Shown here: one piece after another, positions 23,054-33,220 of the stretch
Layout of the letters: every line of letters begins with the position of its first letter
Position numbering within the stretch: the first letter of the stretch is position 1
Translations under genes and position numbers: made by a program
NCBI GenBank assembly: GCA_024114885.1
Contig: CP099424.1
Coordinates: 62,001 to 126,000 of the forward strand
From: Septoria linicola
Lineage: Eukaryota > Ascomycota > Dothideomycetes > Mycosphaerellales > Mycosphaerellaceae
DNA: 64,000 nt
Direction: 5' to 3'
The notes under the pieces: generated by a model
Databases searched by the model: none
The model's input: only the letters and a program-made list of their open reading frames with translations
Told to the model about the DNA's origin: nothing

Positions 23054-23094
23054 ATGGCTACCACATCGATGGCGCACCGTTCTCAGAGCAGCTC

Positions 23095-23425
23095 AACAGG
23101 CCGAACAACGATCAGATGCGCCTTCAGTAGCCTAGCTGCCGCTATGCTGCGGAGACAGATGCGGTGGGTAACATGCACAGTTCGTGATCATGGATCTTTG
23201 TCAAAGTAACTCGACATGCCGAACAATGACCGGATGCGCTTTCAGGCGCTTAGCTGCTGCGTCGTGCTGCGGAGAATGATGCAGTGAGGAAAACGCACAT
23301 ATCGTGATCATGGATCCTTCTCACGCAGCGCAGCAATCCAAACTATAGCGGACGACGCTTTGGCCAGCTTAGTCGACGCGAGTGCTGCAGAGATAGACGC
23401 AGTGGAGAAGATGCACATTTCTTGG
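23095..23425. repeat. Degenerate tandem repeat, about 118 bp period, about 2.7 units
   Basis: Units begin near 23101, 23218 and 23340. Shared landmarks are GAACAAYGAYCRGATGCGC, then a TAGCTG...GCTGCGGAGA segment, then GCAC and CGTGATCATGGATC (first two units). The third unit is more diverged and runs into the 3' end of the HNH-protein gene. Similar single copies of the opening motif occur at 24170 and 26727. Confidence 0.7.
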
Positions 23426-24008
23426 AAGTTACGCTATCATCGAAGGGAGCCACACCAGTACCATCATCAGGCATCGGCACGATCACGAAACGTGCTTTGT
23501 TCAATGCCTCCTCTGTTTGTTTATGCATTAGTAGCCCGTTCTCAGCAGACCAGATAATCTGCTCGCCATCCTCGAGCTCGTGCGCGGCGCCGACTGTGGC
23601 CACTACCAGAGATCCTGGTAGTTTGCGAGGAATGATTTGCGCGCATTTGCTTCTCTCTCCAGGATGATATCCAGCGATGAATGGACACCATACTCGACTG
23701 TGTAGGACATCTGGATCGTCTGCATTGATATGCTTTCGCACTGAGCCGTTCCACAATCTCTGTTGCACGGTCGACCTCTTTCCGTCGAGGTTGAGTGTGG
23801 CATCGTGTGTCTCGCCGAGCACCTTGCTGAGAGCCTGTGCATATCCGTGATCGATGCCTGATTTCTCAAGCCCAAGCATGTAGTGGGAGACTTTTCGCCG
23901 CTTGTTCACCACGGCATGTATCTCGCCCGAGAGCATCTCGCGCTTTCTCTCATACGACATGATCACGGACCTGAGATTCTCTTTCGTCATTTCTCCCTTG
24001 CTGTACAT
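23343..24008 (-). CDS. HNH_2-type nuclease-domain protein (fungal family)
   Basis: 221-residue frame. Residues about 1-70 form a charged helical region (SYERKREMLSGEIHAV, GIDHGYAQALSKVLGE). Residues about 105-190 resemble the fungal HNH_2 domain: CPFIAGYHPGERSKCAQIIP stands where the domain has Cys then a His-containing AHIVP-like motif, and SAENGLLMHKQTEEALNKARFVIVP matches its ENGL-H-AFD-FVIVP block. The usual His of AHIIP is Gln here (CAQIIP), so catalytic activity is doubtful. The last about 30 residues run into the adjacent tandem repeat and look non-native; an unrecognised C-terminal intron is possible. The N-terminus may also extend upstream. In this family most members have no assigned role; a DNA-cleaving or incompatibility role is inference only. 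Confidence 0.6.
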   Translation of the reverse strand: MYSKGEMTKENLRSVIMSYERKREMLSGEIHAVVNKRRKVSHYMLGLEKSGIDHGYAQALSKVLGETHDATLNLDGKRSTVQQRLWNGSVRKHINADDPDVLHSRVWCPFIAGYHPGERSKCAQIIPRKLPGSLVVATVGAAHELEDGEQIIWSAENGLLMHKQTEEALNKARFVIVPMPDDGTGVAPFDDSVTSKKCASSPLRLSLQHSRRLSWPKRRPL

Positions 24009-24164
24009 TTCCCGACCTGTATCTTGCGATTCCGTTATCCTCTTGCTTTCATTCTGGACATGGTCCTGCTTCGCTCATGGGAATCACTTGCTAGAATGTG
24101 GGAGAACGTAGCTGGCCATGTGGTGGATTTGACTTTCCAGGATGGAGCGTCTCCGAGGATTTGA

Positions 24165-24240
24165 GACGCTGAACAATGCCCAGCTGCGCAGCTGTTGCCT
24201 CAGAAGGCGGAGAGAGTGTGGCAGCAGTGGCAATGTGATT
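24165..24240. repeat. Dispersed GAACAATG-type motif, copy between HNH and GEN1-like genes
   Basis: Contains GAACAATGCCCAGCTGCGC followed by AGCTGTTGCC and a GCAGCAGTGGCA segment, matching in order the landmarks of the tandem units at 23100-23330 and of the copy at 26727. Confidence 0.55.
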
Positions 24241-24471
24241 TTACCTTGACCTGTTCACTGTAGTTAGTACACCGTAGCGGCGCCAAGCACGGCTAGCAGA
24301 ACCTCTGAACGTCACTTTGCCTTCTTCTTCTAACTGCGACTTCACTTGAGCTCTTGTGTCCCCGACAAGCATTATCAAAATTCCAACGACGGCATGCATC
24401 GTCGACTCGATGATTGTTCTGATGCCAATCACTCCCTGCAATTGTTTTCCTTTGACTACGAGATCACCCAT
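24241..24471 (-). CDS. Possible small protein of unknown function
   Basis: A 76-residue frame starting MGDLVVKGKQ with a hydrophobic middle (AVVGILIMLV) and a basic end. Composition is protein-like, but it is short and no family is recognised. It could be a free-standing small gene, an unjoined upstream exon of the HNH gene, or chance. It is divergent from the GEN1-like gene, 131 bp apart. Confidence 0.25.
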   Translation of the reverse strand: MGDLVVKGKQLQGVIGIRTIIESTMHAVVGILIMLVGDTRAQVKSQLEEEGKVTFRGSASRAWRRYGVLTTVNRSR

Positions 24472-24602
24472 GCTTGTGCATGTTTAGACTTTGGCAAGAC
24501 GCGTGAGAGCGCGTCTCTCGCAACTCACAATCACACACTGATGCGCACAGCTTGAACACTCGTATGCTTATCTCCAGCAGATGACCTTGCAATTGTATAG
24601 CG

Positions 24603-26280
24603 ATGGGTATCACTGGCTTGTGGCAAGCCGTCGAAGCGACCGGTGTCTCGAAAAGCACCACTCTTACGAGGGAGAGCGAGAAATGCCTGACAGAGAAAGG
24701 TCGACCTCTACGCGTAGCTGTCGACGCATCGATTGTGCTGTGGAAACTGATATGCGCGACGAAGAATGCCGCAACGCACGGTAAGCGAGTCTTGTGGTTA
24801 CGACCTGCTAAATGCTTACGACCAGGAAGGCGGCATGAACCACCCAAGCCGGACGTTCATGACCCGCGTCCTGAATGACATGCAGGAGGGTGTCCAAGCG
24901 CTGTACGTCTTCGACGGGCCAGGCAGACCAAACATGAAGCGTAACCAACGTCGGCCAAATCCTCAGCCAGCGCCGGCGTACGTGCCGAATGGTGATCCTG
25001 GGCAGCGTTCGCCGAAAGACATCGAGATTGAGTATAGTTGGGGCCACGTCACAGAGTCGGCGAAGAAGATATTAGATGTCCTGAATGTCCCTCGATGGGA
25101 TGCACCTGGCGAGGCCGAAGCAGAATGTGTCGCTCTGGAAAAGGCTGGCATTGTCGATGCTGTGATGACGACTGACGGAGATGCTTTGGCCTTTGGCGGT
25201 CGTCACATACTACGTGAAGGTAGAGACAAGCAGGGCCGCACCTTGACCTCAGTCAGGCTGGAGGATCTTGAAGCTGCCGGTCTGAAGGGCAGCTCGTGCT
25301 CGCTGCTCGCTCTCTTGTCTGGCGGAGACTATCATGATGGGTTACGTAACTGTGGACCAAAGATCGCCTTGCGAATTGCGAAAGAATCCGCAGCGGCTGT
25401 CACATTGCAGAATATGGTTCGATCGAAAGCCCCACCCAAGGCGAAGCAAGGAATGCTGGACGGCTGGAGAAGGTCGCAGCGCGCTGCCTTTGTCGAGCAA
25501 GTCCGAGCCATCTCCAATGCAGTAGTTGTCGCATTACCAGCCGACTTTCCCAATGCAAAGCTGCTTGCTATCTGGACGTTGTACCTTCTACCGAAAGTGT
25601 CCGAGCTCGATGTCTTGCGTGACACACTCCCGGATGTTTGGCAGCCTCGATCCGCACCAGCACTCGAGCTTCGCGAGTTCACCGCTCGATACTTTGGCTG
25701 GCAGGGACAAGAACGTGCAAAGCAATTCTTGAGCCGCACCACTCCAGGTCTTCTTGCACAACAGCTGCTGAATGCTGGTCAGCAGAAGATCGACAAGTCA
25801 ATTCTCATCGTGAAAGTAAAGAAGAAGCAGGAAAGAGGTTCCAAGGAGGGTGAGAAGGTTCAGATCGTCAAAGTACACTACCAACCACTCGCGATCGCAC
25901 CGATCGACTATCTCGCGGAGCCGCGCTTGCCAGGATTCGAATGGAAACCTGGAGCAGATGGCAAGCACGATCCGTATACGCCCTACGTTGAGGAATATCC
26001 GACGATGCTGCTAAGGTATGGGGCGCCGTCCTGCCTCGCTGACTTGCCTCAATCAGCGAGCAAGACAAAGAGACCAGCAGAACAGCTCGCCACGCCTGCG
26101 GCAAAGAAGATGAAAATGAGTGCATCGAATACTGCGGCATTCAGCAACCAGAAAGCCCCCAGAAGTGAACTCATCAAGCAGCGTTGCGAAGCACAGTCGA
26201 ACAATATCACCAAAGTAGGACAGCCTCTAGTCTCCGATACGCCATTACCTGTCGAGGTCTTGGACCTTACTCAGATGTGA
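24603..26280 (+). CDS. GEN1: XPG/Rad2-family nuclease, Yen1/GEN1-like Holliday junction resolvase
   Basis: Exons 24603-24780 and 24830-26280 give 542 residues. The donor is GTAAGC; the acceptor that keeps frame is AAG at 24829 (49 nt intron), while the better-looking CAG at 24825 would shift frame. The N-terminus MGITGLWQAV is the family's start, with Asp 41 (VAVDAS) and Asp 88 (YVFDGP) in the XPG-N region, Glu 154 and 156 (APGEAEAE) and Asp 175 and 177 (TTDGDALAFGG) in the XPG-I region. A helix-turn-helix follows (LLSGGDYHDGL, CGPKIALRIAK). These are the metal-binding residues expected of an active nuclease. The C-terminal third has a region resembling the fungal GEN1 C-terminal domain, then a Lys-rich tail (TPAAKKMKM). 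Family members cut four-way DNA junctions during recombination repair in the nucleus. Confidence 0.88.
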
Positions 26281-26350
26281 GGAGATCCTTTGCCAAATGC
26301 ACTACCAGAATGCTGGGCGATTACCAGAACTAGTAGCAGCGCGTGCTTAG

Positions 26351-26679
26351 AAGCATAGAAGTTGAATCTTGAACGTTGTGCTTTGACAAACTAGATTCAC
26401 CTTCTATTCAACTTTTGAATTGAATGGCAATTCACTCCAAATACTTAATGATTCGAATTTTACGGAGCGAAACTTGAGACAAACTAAGAGCAAACTGGTT
26501 CCGGATCCGACGTATCGGATAATTTGTTAGAAACTGGCCTCTTTTTTTTTTCAGGTATCTAAGCTAGCCTCGACGACTATCGATATTCGTAATGTTCATT
26601 TGAAGTCCATTCATATCCAATTCTGAACGGAATATCTTTAATCCATTGAATGGCGATTCATGATTCAACTTCTATGCTT
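26351..26679. mobile_element. MITE-like element with 18 bp perfect terminal inverted repeats
   Basis: Left end 26351-26368 is AAGCATAGAAGTTGAATC; right end 26662-26679 is its exact reverse complement. The 329 bp between the outer ends is AT-richer than the surroundings, has no coding capacity, carries an internal ATTCAACTTTTGAAT hairpin (26406-26420) and a T-run at about 26542-26551. No convincing target-site duplication is visible. CA and TG are present, so it has not been hit by RIP. The size and structure suit a non-autonomous DNA transposon; superfamily unknown. Confidence 0.7.
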
Positions 26680-26714
26680 GGAAGACTTTATGTTGAGCGA
26701 GACTATCTCCAGCC

Positions 26715-26815
26715 AGCTGGCCGCTCGAACAATGGCCAGCTGCGCTGATGACACCTTAGCTGTCGTCGCGCAAGAAGGAGACAGCTGCAGTAACAGCCTC
26801 CTGCATGACCTACAT
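26715..26815. repeat. Dispersed GAACAATG-type motif, copy beside the MITE
   Basis: CGAACAATGGCCAGCTGCGC is followed by CTTAGCTGTCGTCGCGC and a GGAGACAGCTGCAGTAACA stretch, the same order as the tandem units near 23.1 kb. Confidence 0.55.
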
Positions 26816-26850
26816 GGTTTGTGTCATCAGTGACCGCCATACATATAGTC

Positions 26851-27393
26851 CTAAGGTCTTCCTATCGGCCAGGTCTCCGCGCTCTCCATGACCAGGCTGC
26901 TTTTGTCAAGCTTCCCACAAAGCTGCATGAAGTGCTCGAGTATGCCGCAGCGGAAGTATGGGTCAGGCATGCACCATCTCACGTCCCGAAGTTCATCCAC
27001 AACGTCGGTCTGTGCAGGATCGTACAAGAACTGGCACACAGTTAGACACACAATGTAAGTGGAAGCGGAGCTCGCATACGCCTGGCCAATTTGTAGGGTG
27101 CTTGAGTTCGAGCTCCCTGGCTGCGGATCTCCTTGCAGGTCTTGAGCTTCTCGGACTCGGAGCGCAGCTGGTTTCCATTTCTCTCGAAAACGACGTGTCG
27201 TCCAGAACTACGGCTTTGCGTCTTGCTGGGCTTTCATGTCATTCGAGAAGACGTCTCGAAGCGAGTTCATCGTTCGAGCAATGCATAAATGCGCTTTCGG
27301 CAGGTCAGCTGTCCTTACGCGATATACGGAGAGACATGGGTGGAAGTGGTGAGATTTGTGTGTGCTATCTACACTGCAGAGACGGGATCTCAC
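26851..27393 (-). pseudogene. Cytochrome P450 fragment (relic)
   Basis: One minus-strand frame is open from 27393 to 26851 except for a single TAG at 27208-27210. The segment LYDPAQTDVVDELRDVR resembles the end of a P450 I-helix and following loop (LYDL..xPEYV.xLREEIR in fungal enzymes), and GKLDKSSLVMESAE resembles the K-helix (KLDSFMKESxR). The frame stops before the heme-binding Cys loop, and no N-terminal membrane anchor or oxygen-binding AGTDTT motif is seen. So this is a truncated, non-functional remnant, probably of an ent-kaurene-oxidase-like class. The TAG would fit a CAG or TGG changed by a single transition. Similarity was judged by eye only. Confidence 0.45.
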
Positions 27394-28041
27394 ATTTTCC
27401 CGGCAGACTTCTCCAACTTTCTCCGCAGTCTAAACAATGCCTGACTGCACTTTGTCAAGCGTGGCCGCCATTTCGACCCTTGTCGAGACTTCGGTAGTGG
27501 CAGAGACTTCTCCCTATCTTGTGAGCTGAAAGCCAGTTGACGACCTCACTTGTGTTGCTGGATGTGCTTTCCAATGCAGGGAAATCAGAAGGGGACTCAG
27601 AAGTGCCGCTCGAACATGAACCACGGGTTTGATCTGCCTGTGCATAAGACCAGAGTCACGATATCGACTGCGGGACAAGCAGAGTCGGTCAAAGAGATTA
27701 AACATGGGATATCGTTGGTGTCTACTGTTGTAAAGATTGCGATGTGGCAGCCTTTCCATCGTCGAAGAATGTCGTGTGGCACATGTGAGCACGATATCTG
27801 GAACAAGAGGTCCTGGCTTGGCCATGGCTCGGGTGCATGAAGGTGCTAGAGCCTACCATGCATGCCACTGGAATGAGGCTCAGGTCTGAGATTATAGGAC
27901 ATAGTTCTTGCCTAAGAGAATGAAAAGGGATCGAGATAAGTCATATCTATATGGCTGCCGATCCCAGTATCAATGCTATCATACAATCCAGCCCCCTGTC
28001 CGTAGATCCTCTACACCTTGTGTCTGCTCCTGCTTGCTTCG
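27394..28041. other. Intergenic region, no gene supported
   Basis: Several short frames on both strands without family features. It may contain upstream debris of the P450 relic. It forms the 3' flank of the GTPase gene, whose stop is at 28042. Confidence 0.35.
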
Positions 28042-30858
28042 CTACTCCTCGTTTCCGTATCGTTGGTCGATCATGACTAGCATTTGCTGGAGGTCCTCGA
28101 ATTCTTCTTGTACACCAGGCAAGTATTTCGCAAGCTCCTTCTTGATGGCTTGGACCTCGGCATCATCATCTTCCTCCTTAAACAGAGCCCCTTGCAGCCA
28201 CTTTTCGATATCCTCGAGGATAAGAGAAACCTTGTTGATCAACAGATCAGCGCGTAAGTCTGCGTCGGCTTCAAGAGCATCTGCTATCTTCGCTCCAAGG
28301 AGCATAAATGGCGAGGCCTTGCCACCACGCTTGAAGTGCGTCTCGAGAGTGTCCAAGACCTTGATACGATAGCCATGACCTACAAAGAGTCAGCAATGAT
28401 CTTTTGAAACGCACTCGGGCCATTACCTGTGACCGATCGGCATTCCTCGTAGGCTTCTTCCAAGATGACATCGATGTACGCTTCAACATCTTCGTCGCCG
28501 GCTTGCGTCGCTGCTATCTTGATGGACCTGGGCTCTCGTCAGTGAGAGTCGGACCAAGGTGCTGCTGCGGACTTACTCGAACTTTTTGGCAGAGTCGACG
28601 CCAATCTTTTCGCCCAGAGTTTTGACGCCATTCCACTGAGCTTGGGCGAGGTCTTCCAGTCTACTGTCCGTAGCCTTGGGTGTACGTTTGCCTGCTCGTT
28701 TTCTGGCGAGCTGGAGAATACTTAACACCTCTTCTCTCAAGGCCTTCTGCAATTTGTCGAATGTCCTGTTCCAAGCTTGTACGTATTTCTCCCAATTGGC
28801 TAGCAGAATGGGCGCCGCCGGAAGCAGGAATTGTTCGTTCCAGACCTCGCGCCCGATCGCAAAGGTCTTGTAGCAACCATCATGCCGGAGAAACGCGCGG
28901 AGGCTCGGAGCCCTCCAATTGCGTTTCTCTTTTATGATTCCCATTGCGGTGGCTGTGCACTCCTTGCGCGCCTTCGACATAGGCTTCACAAAGTACTCTT
29001 GTATTGCGTGTTCGATCTCGGCCAGGAAGACTTGCTTGTGCTGCTGCAGACCGAGCTGCCTATCCTGGATTCCTAAGAGCATGCCAGATGAGTCCTTGAG
29101 CTCTTCGGGTTGTACCACGATACGAATGCCGTGAACAACAGCCGCAAGTGTGTGGTTGACATATTCGTTCCTACTTTTCATAATCTCAGGCGCGACGGTG
29201 GTAAGTATGTGACGCCGAATCTCCGGGATGCCTGTGCCTTCCAGTGTGAGAAGTGGTCCGAAGACATCTTTCACATCCTTGCGACCCATATAGTGCTCGT
29301 TGGATACGCAGAAGATCTTGATGTTGGCGTCGAGGAGTCCAGTGGTTGTGACTTTCTCCCGAAGCTTGGTCCGAAAGTATCCCTTGCGCATGTCCACGAT
29401 TAGCTGCCGTCGCTCCTGCTTGGATTGCTTTGCTCGTTTCTCTAGGGCTCTGGTTTTGCTTCGCAAAGCCCACAACTTCTCCTTGTTCTCTTCAATGGCT
29501 GCATCAGACAGCTTCTGACGCTTCCCACCTGTCGTTGCACGGGACCCACGGTCATCCAACTCTTCCCGCTCTTCGAACTCCTTCTCCATGCCTCGCAACT
29601 CTTCTCGCAGAGACTTATCTTCACGCATCAGCCTCCGGTGCTCGTCTCGTAGGACAACATCGTTCGCAGCCATCTCCTGTGCGTCATCGTCGTCACACTT
29701 GACGTCAATTTGCGTGCAGACAATGTGGCACGAAGCAGCAGCATTGTAACGCTCGATGTTACGCCACACAGTAGGCTCTGTGCACACCCGATCAATCGGC
29801 GAGATGGTCCATATCTCATCGCAGTCAGACATCCTTTCCGAGGAAGCGTTCGCTCGAAAGACATTTGTGTCGCCGTAGCCGGGCCAGTCAGTAAATGTGG
29901 CATATTGCAGTATCGAGACTCCAGACAAGCCTATGCGAATTAGCTTCACGAGTGGCCACAGAGAGGGTTTGGTTAGTGTCGGATCGGAGAAGGCGTAGGA
30001 GTCTAGGCCCTGGTGTAACTCGGTCAGGCTCTCTGCTTCGAAGTGCAGTACGGAGTAGCGGTAACACGCTTTCTGTCTGTGCTTGTTCGTATCGGCCTCG
30101 GTTTCGACAGGAAGTAGCTCCTCGCACCAGCCCACGAGCTGATCCAAGACTTTCTCCTCCGGTCTGTTCTGCGCGACCTTGAGATACGCTATGGCTGCCT
30201 CGCGTGTCGAAATTTGCTTTTGGGTGCAGAATAGCGCGCAGAAATTGTCTAGCGCAGACTGCTCGCCCTCTTTCACCTCGAGCTTATCTTCTTCGAGCAA
30301 GTCCGCTAGATCATCTTCGATATTGGCTGCGATCCAGCTATGCAGCATGTGTGCCATACGTTTCCGTACTTCGTTCAAGTTGAAAAATTCCACACGAACG
30401 GCAAAAGGCTTGGTCTGATGTGGGAAAGCAGACTCGTAGGTAGTCGGCACGTGTGTACACCCAGCCCCGAGGGCATTTGCCCGCGCGAGTCCTGGACGAT
30501 CTAGCAGGCAATTGAGGTGGCTACTCTTGCCCGCTCCTGACCGCCCGACAAGGTTGATACGAAGCTTGTACGATGTAGGACAAGTCATGGCGTTGCTCAA
30601 TTTCAACATCAGGTGCTGAAATGTAGGATGCTCGTAAAGTGTACTTGGCACGATGGATCGAACGCCTTCGCAGAGTCTTTCGGATCTCCCAGGCAGCTGT
30701 GCGAGTTCCGGATCATAGGCCGGCGCTTCAACATACAAGCCTTCGTCTTCATCGTTGCCTGTTGCCAGAGCATCTGCTGCTGCGTGCGCGCTGCCAGCAA
30801 CGTGTATGGTGTCTGCGGTGGCAGCGTCATCAGCTTCGGTAATCGTGTCGCTCTTCAT
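28042..30858 (-). CDS. Large dynamin-like GTPase of the fungal SLIP-GC (nuclear GTPase) type
   Basis: Exons 30858-28577, 28527-28427 and 28379-28042 (introns 49 and 47 nt) give 906 residues. The P-loop GRSGAGKSS lies at residues 105-113, a switch-I-like GAGCTHVPT at about 131-139 and the DxxG motif as DWPG at 324-327. The G4 motif is weak (TQID at 382-385 instead of T/NKxD). Residues about 395-490 form a highly charged helical or coiled-coil region, followed by an all-helical C-terminal half, as in dynamin-superfamily stalks. The N-terminal 50 residues are acidic and Ala-rich. No membrane segment or signal peptide. Such proteins are frequent and variable in filamentous fungi and resemble vertebrate SLIP-GC. 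Cell role here is unknown; guanine-nucleotide hydrolysis and self-assembly are inferred from the family. Confidence 0.8.
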
Positions 30859-31136
30859 CGTCAGTAGTCGTCGTAGGTAGCTGGGCTAGTGCTCAGTGTT
30901 ATGTCAATGTTGGTCGGAAGTGGTTGTTCTGTTGCCAGGAGAGTCGGAGTACGCAAGTAGTGAGGTAGAAGAACAGGCTGAACGGCGGATGAAGTGAAAA
31001 TAAGCGACGCCAGCACCTGTACTGTCAGTAAGGCAGAGACGGAAAGAGTTCAAGTGAGGTTTACATAGCCATAGGAAGACGGCAGGTTGATTGCGACCTC
31101 ACCATGTCTGGCAACCTAAGGTCGGTCGAGCAATGC

Positions 31137-31724
31137 CTAGTATGGAGCACTGCTCACAGCTTGAATGAAACGCGCCTCACAGCTTGCATCAGTACCTTTC
31201 CACGAGATCTGCAAGAAGAAGTCAGCACACCACACCACCTCATCGCCTCAAGCATCACCTCCCCAACTCACCACTTCCTGACTATGCGCACCCGAGCACA
31301 CAGTCCAGCCCGAGCAGTCCCCATCGACAGCCAACAAGAATCCATCCTTCAAGCTCAAGTTGCTCGCCTCTTCTGGAGTCGGGTCAAAGTCCAGCTCTTC
31401 CCCAGCATCCACGTCGGTGCTCTCATACTCGTACTCGCCCAAGCCATGAGCTCCATATGCAATGGTATGCAGAGCATTGTCTGACAGATTGAACCGAGGC
31501 AGACTGTTGTATCCGGGAGCGATCAGACGGAGTTGGTAAAGGTCACTGCTCGCGCCATCGCCGTCGAAGAGCGATGTTGCGCTGACATCGGGAAGAGCCG
31601 AGGAGTTGTAGGCTGAGTTTCGGGAAGTTGTGGTGACCAGGAAGAAGTTGGTCAGATTCTGTGCTGCTGGGAGAGCAGAGGCGAGGGATGATGTGAGGAA
31701 CGCGAGGACAGTGGAGGAACGCAT
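31137..31724 (-). CDS. Small secreted protein of unknown function
   Basis: Exons 31724-31272 and 31208-31137, joined by a 63 nt intron (GTGAGT ... TTCTTCTTGCAG), give 174 residues ending VSSAPY. Without the splice the frame ends in an unrelated tail, so the intron is well supported. The N-terminus MRSSTVLAFLTSSLASALPA is a classical signal peptide with a likely cleavage around the ALPA site. The mature part is acidic, has Asn-X-Ser/Thr sites (NLT, NSS, NLS) and three Cys near the C-terminus. Many ascomycete small secreted proteins have this look, with a C-terminal cell-wall-protein-like block. No named domain recognised; an effector or wall-associated role is possible but not shown. Confidence 0.75.
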
Positions 31725-32342
31725 ATTGACCGATGGTTGGGCAACGTTTGATCTGGTTTTGATCGTAGTCAAAGTGTAGGTCAGTCTGGACAGAGAATAG
31801 AACTAGCAGCAAGAATGCAAACACCTTTTCCTATACTGTCTCTGTTACACTGGCGTATCCTGACACCGTACGACTGGCAACTTCATCATCGTCATTGCAC
31901 ACCCACTCCGCTGGCATCTCTGACATCTGAAGCAGCGGCCCGCCGTTGATCGTTAAGTTAGTTCTAACTTACCTGCTCCTGCGAGACTCGTACCTGAGCA
32001 GGGATCATGTCGTGCATGCTTGACGCGTGTCACATAGCATGACGTTCACGTTCCACCTTTCCATGAGAGAAGTCGAGCATTCTGCTGTACTGTGATGGAT
32101 GGCAGGAAAGAGATCGCGTGGAAGACGCGAAAGTGTAAGTACAGTACGAGCCTAGCAAACGTGAAGTGCAGGCGCTTGAAAAAGCGTTTGTTCGCGTCTG
32201 CTGTGTGCAGGCCGCATGCAAGCGCAAGTGCATCTACCTCTTACTTTGTTCTGACCAAAAAAACCCTTTCAAAGTGCAGATATACTGACCTACAGCGGGT
32301 TGTACACATCCTCTCGATATTCACTTCATCAGCTCAGCCAAG
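31725..32342. other. Intergenic region between divergent genes
   Basis: About 620 bp between the starts of the secreted-protein gene and the small plus-strand gene, so it holds both upstream regions. No repeat or RNA gene recognised. Confidence 0.4.
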
Positions 32343-32804
32343 ATGAACGACGAGATTCCACGATGGGTCACAGAGGCACTCGCCCGCGCAGGTGATGATT
32401 TCAAGCACGAAGGAAATGCGATCTATCTGGTCAGATGCCACGAGCATTCAAGCTGATAGCGAAGCTGACAGCGGCCATAGTTCGAAGTACCGCCGAGACC
32501 TCGAGACCAAGCACATCCAACAGAGCTCCTCTGCGCAGTTGAGTCGCTTTTTGCACAAGAGAACGTGCTCTCGAAAGCGCATGTCCACACTACCACGGAA
32601 CAAATGACAATCGGTTGGCTCCTCGCTATTGCTGGAGCAGGTCCGCCGCCCTGGTGTGAAGAGCTGGAGGCTGCAAAGGTCAAGGTGACAAAAGTGAGGA
32701 ATGGAAAAGTCTCTGATGTGGTCATTGATGATGACTATGAGACCGATCACGAAGCTGGTGCGCAAGCTGCTGCTGGCACTGGAACGGCATTCAGTATGCA
32801 TTAA
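32343..32804 (+). CDS. Small conserved-looking protein of unknown function
   Basis: Exons 32343-32429 and 32481-32804 with a 51 nt intron (donor GTCAGA, acceptor CATAG) give 136 residues. The join reads GNAIYLFEVPPRPRD, which restores a single good frame across what is otherwise two broken ones. The N-terminus MNDEIPRWVTEALARAG is amphipathic, the middle has one hydrophobic GWLLAIAGAGPP segment, and the C-terminus is acidic then Ala/Gly-rich. No signal peptide or known domain. Cytosolic or nuclear location is the default assumption. Confidence 0.6.
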
Positions 32805-33220
32805 GACGGCATTGCGGCACTGCTGAACACAAAGACATCACTGCTTGCTGAGATGTTGGATATGCGAAATCATCCTGCTGGATGAACAGGATACACCGTT
32901 CTGTTGTGTCTCGTCTCGAACATGGGATATCTTGCCCAAGAATCACAGGTATGCGGCTGTTCTGCACTTCTTATCGCACTTCATCCCTCTCGCCACTGCT
33001 CCGAGCTTGTTCCTGCCAAGCTTGCATGTGACGATCAGATAGCGGGGTACCTGAATGTGGCTTGCAGTGCCTGTCGATCAATCAACACCAACAGCTGTCT
33101 CTCTCGTGTGACACTTTGCCATCTTCTACTAACATTTCTAGTACCCGGGCCAACTCAAAAACCACATCGAAGCTGCACTGAACACAAGACTACTCTTCGG
33201 ACAGATGCCCCTAAGCAAAC

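Noticed and set aside
24781..24825. CAG at 24825 as splice acceptor of the GEN1-like gene
   Set aside because: It has a better acceptor context but shifts the frame into a stop after about 30 codons; the AAG at 24829 preserves the nuclease frame.
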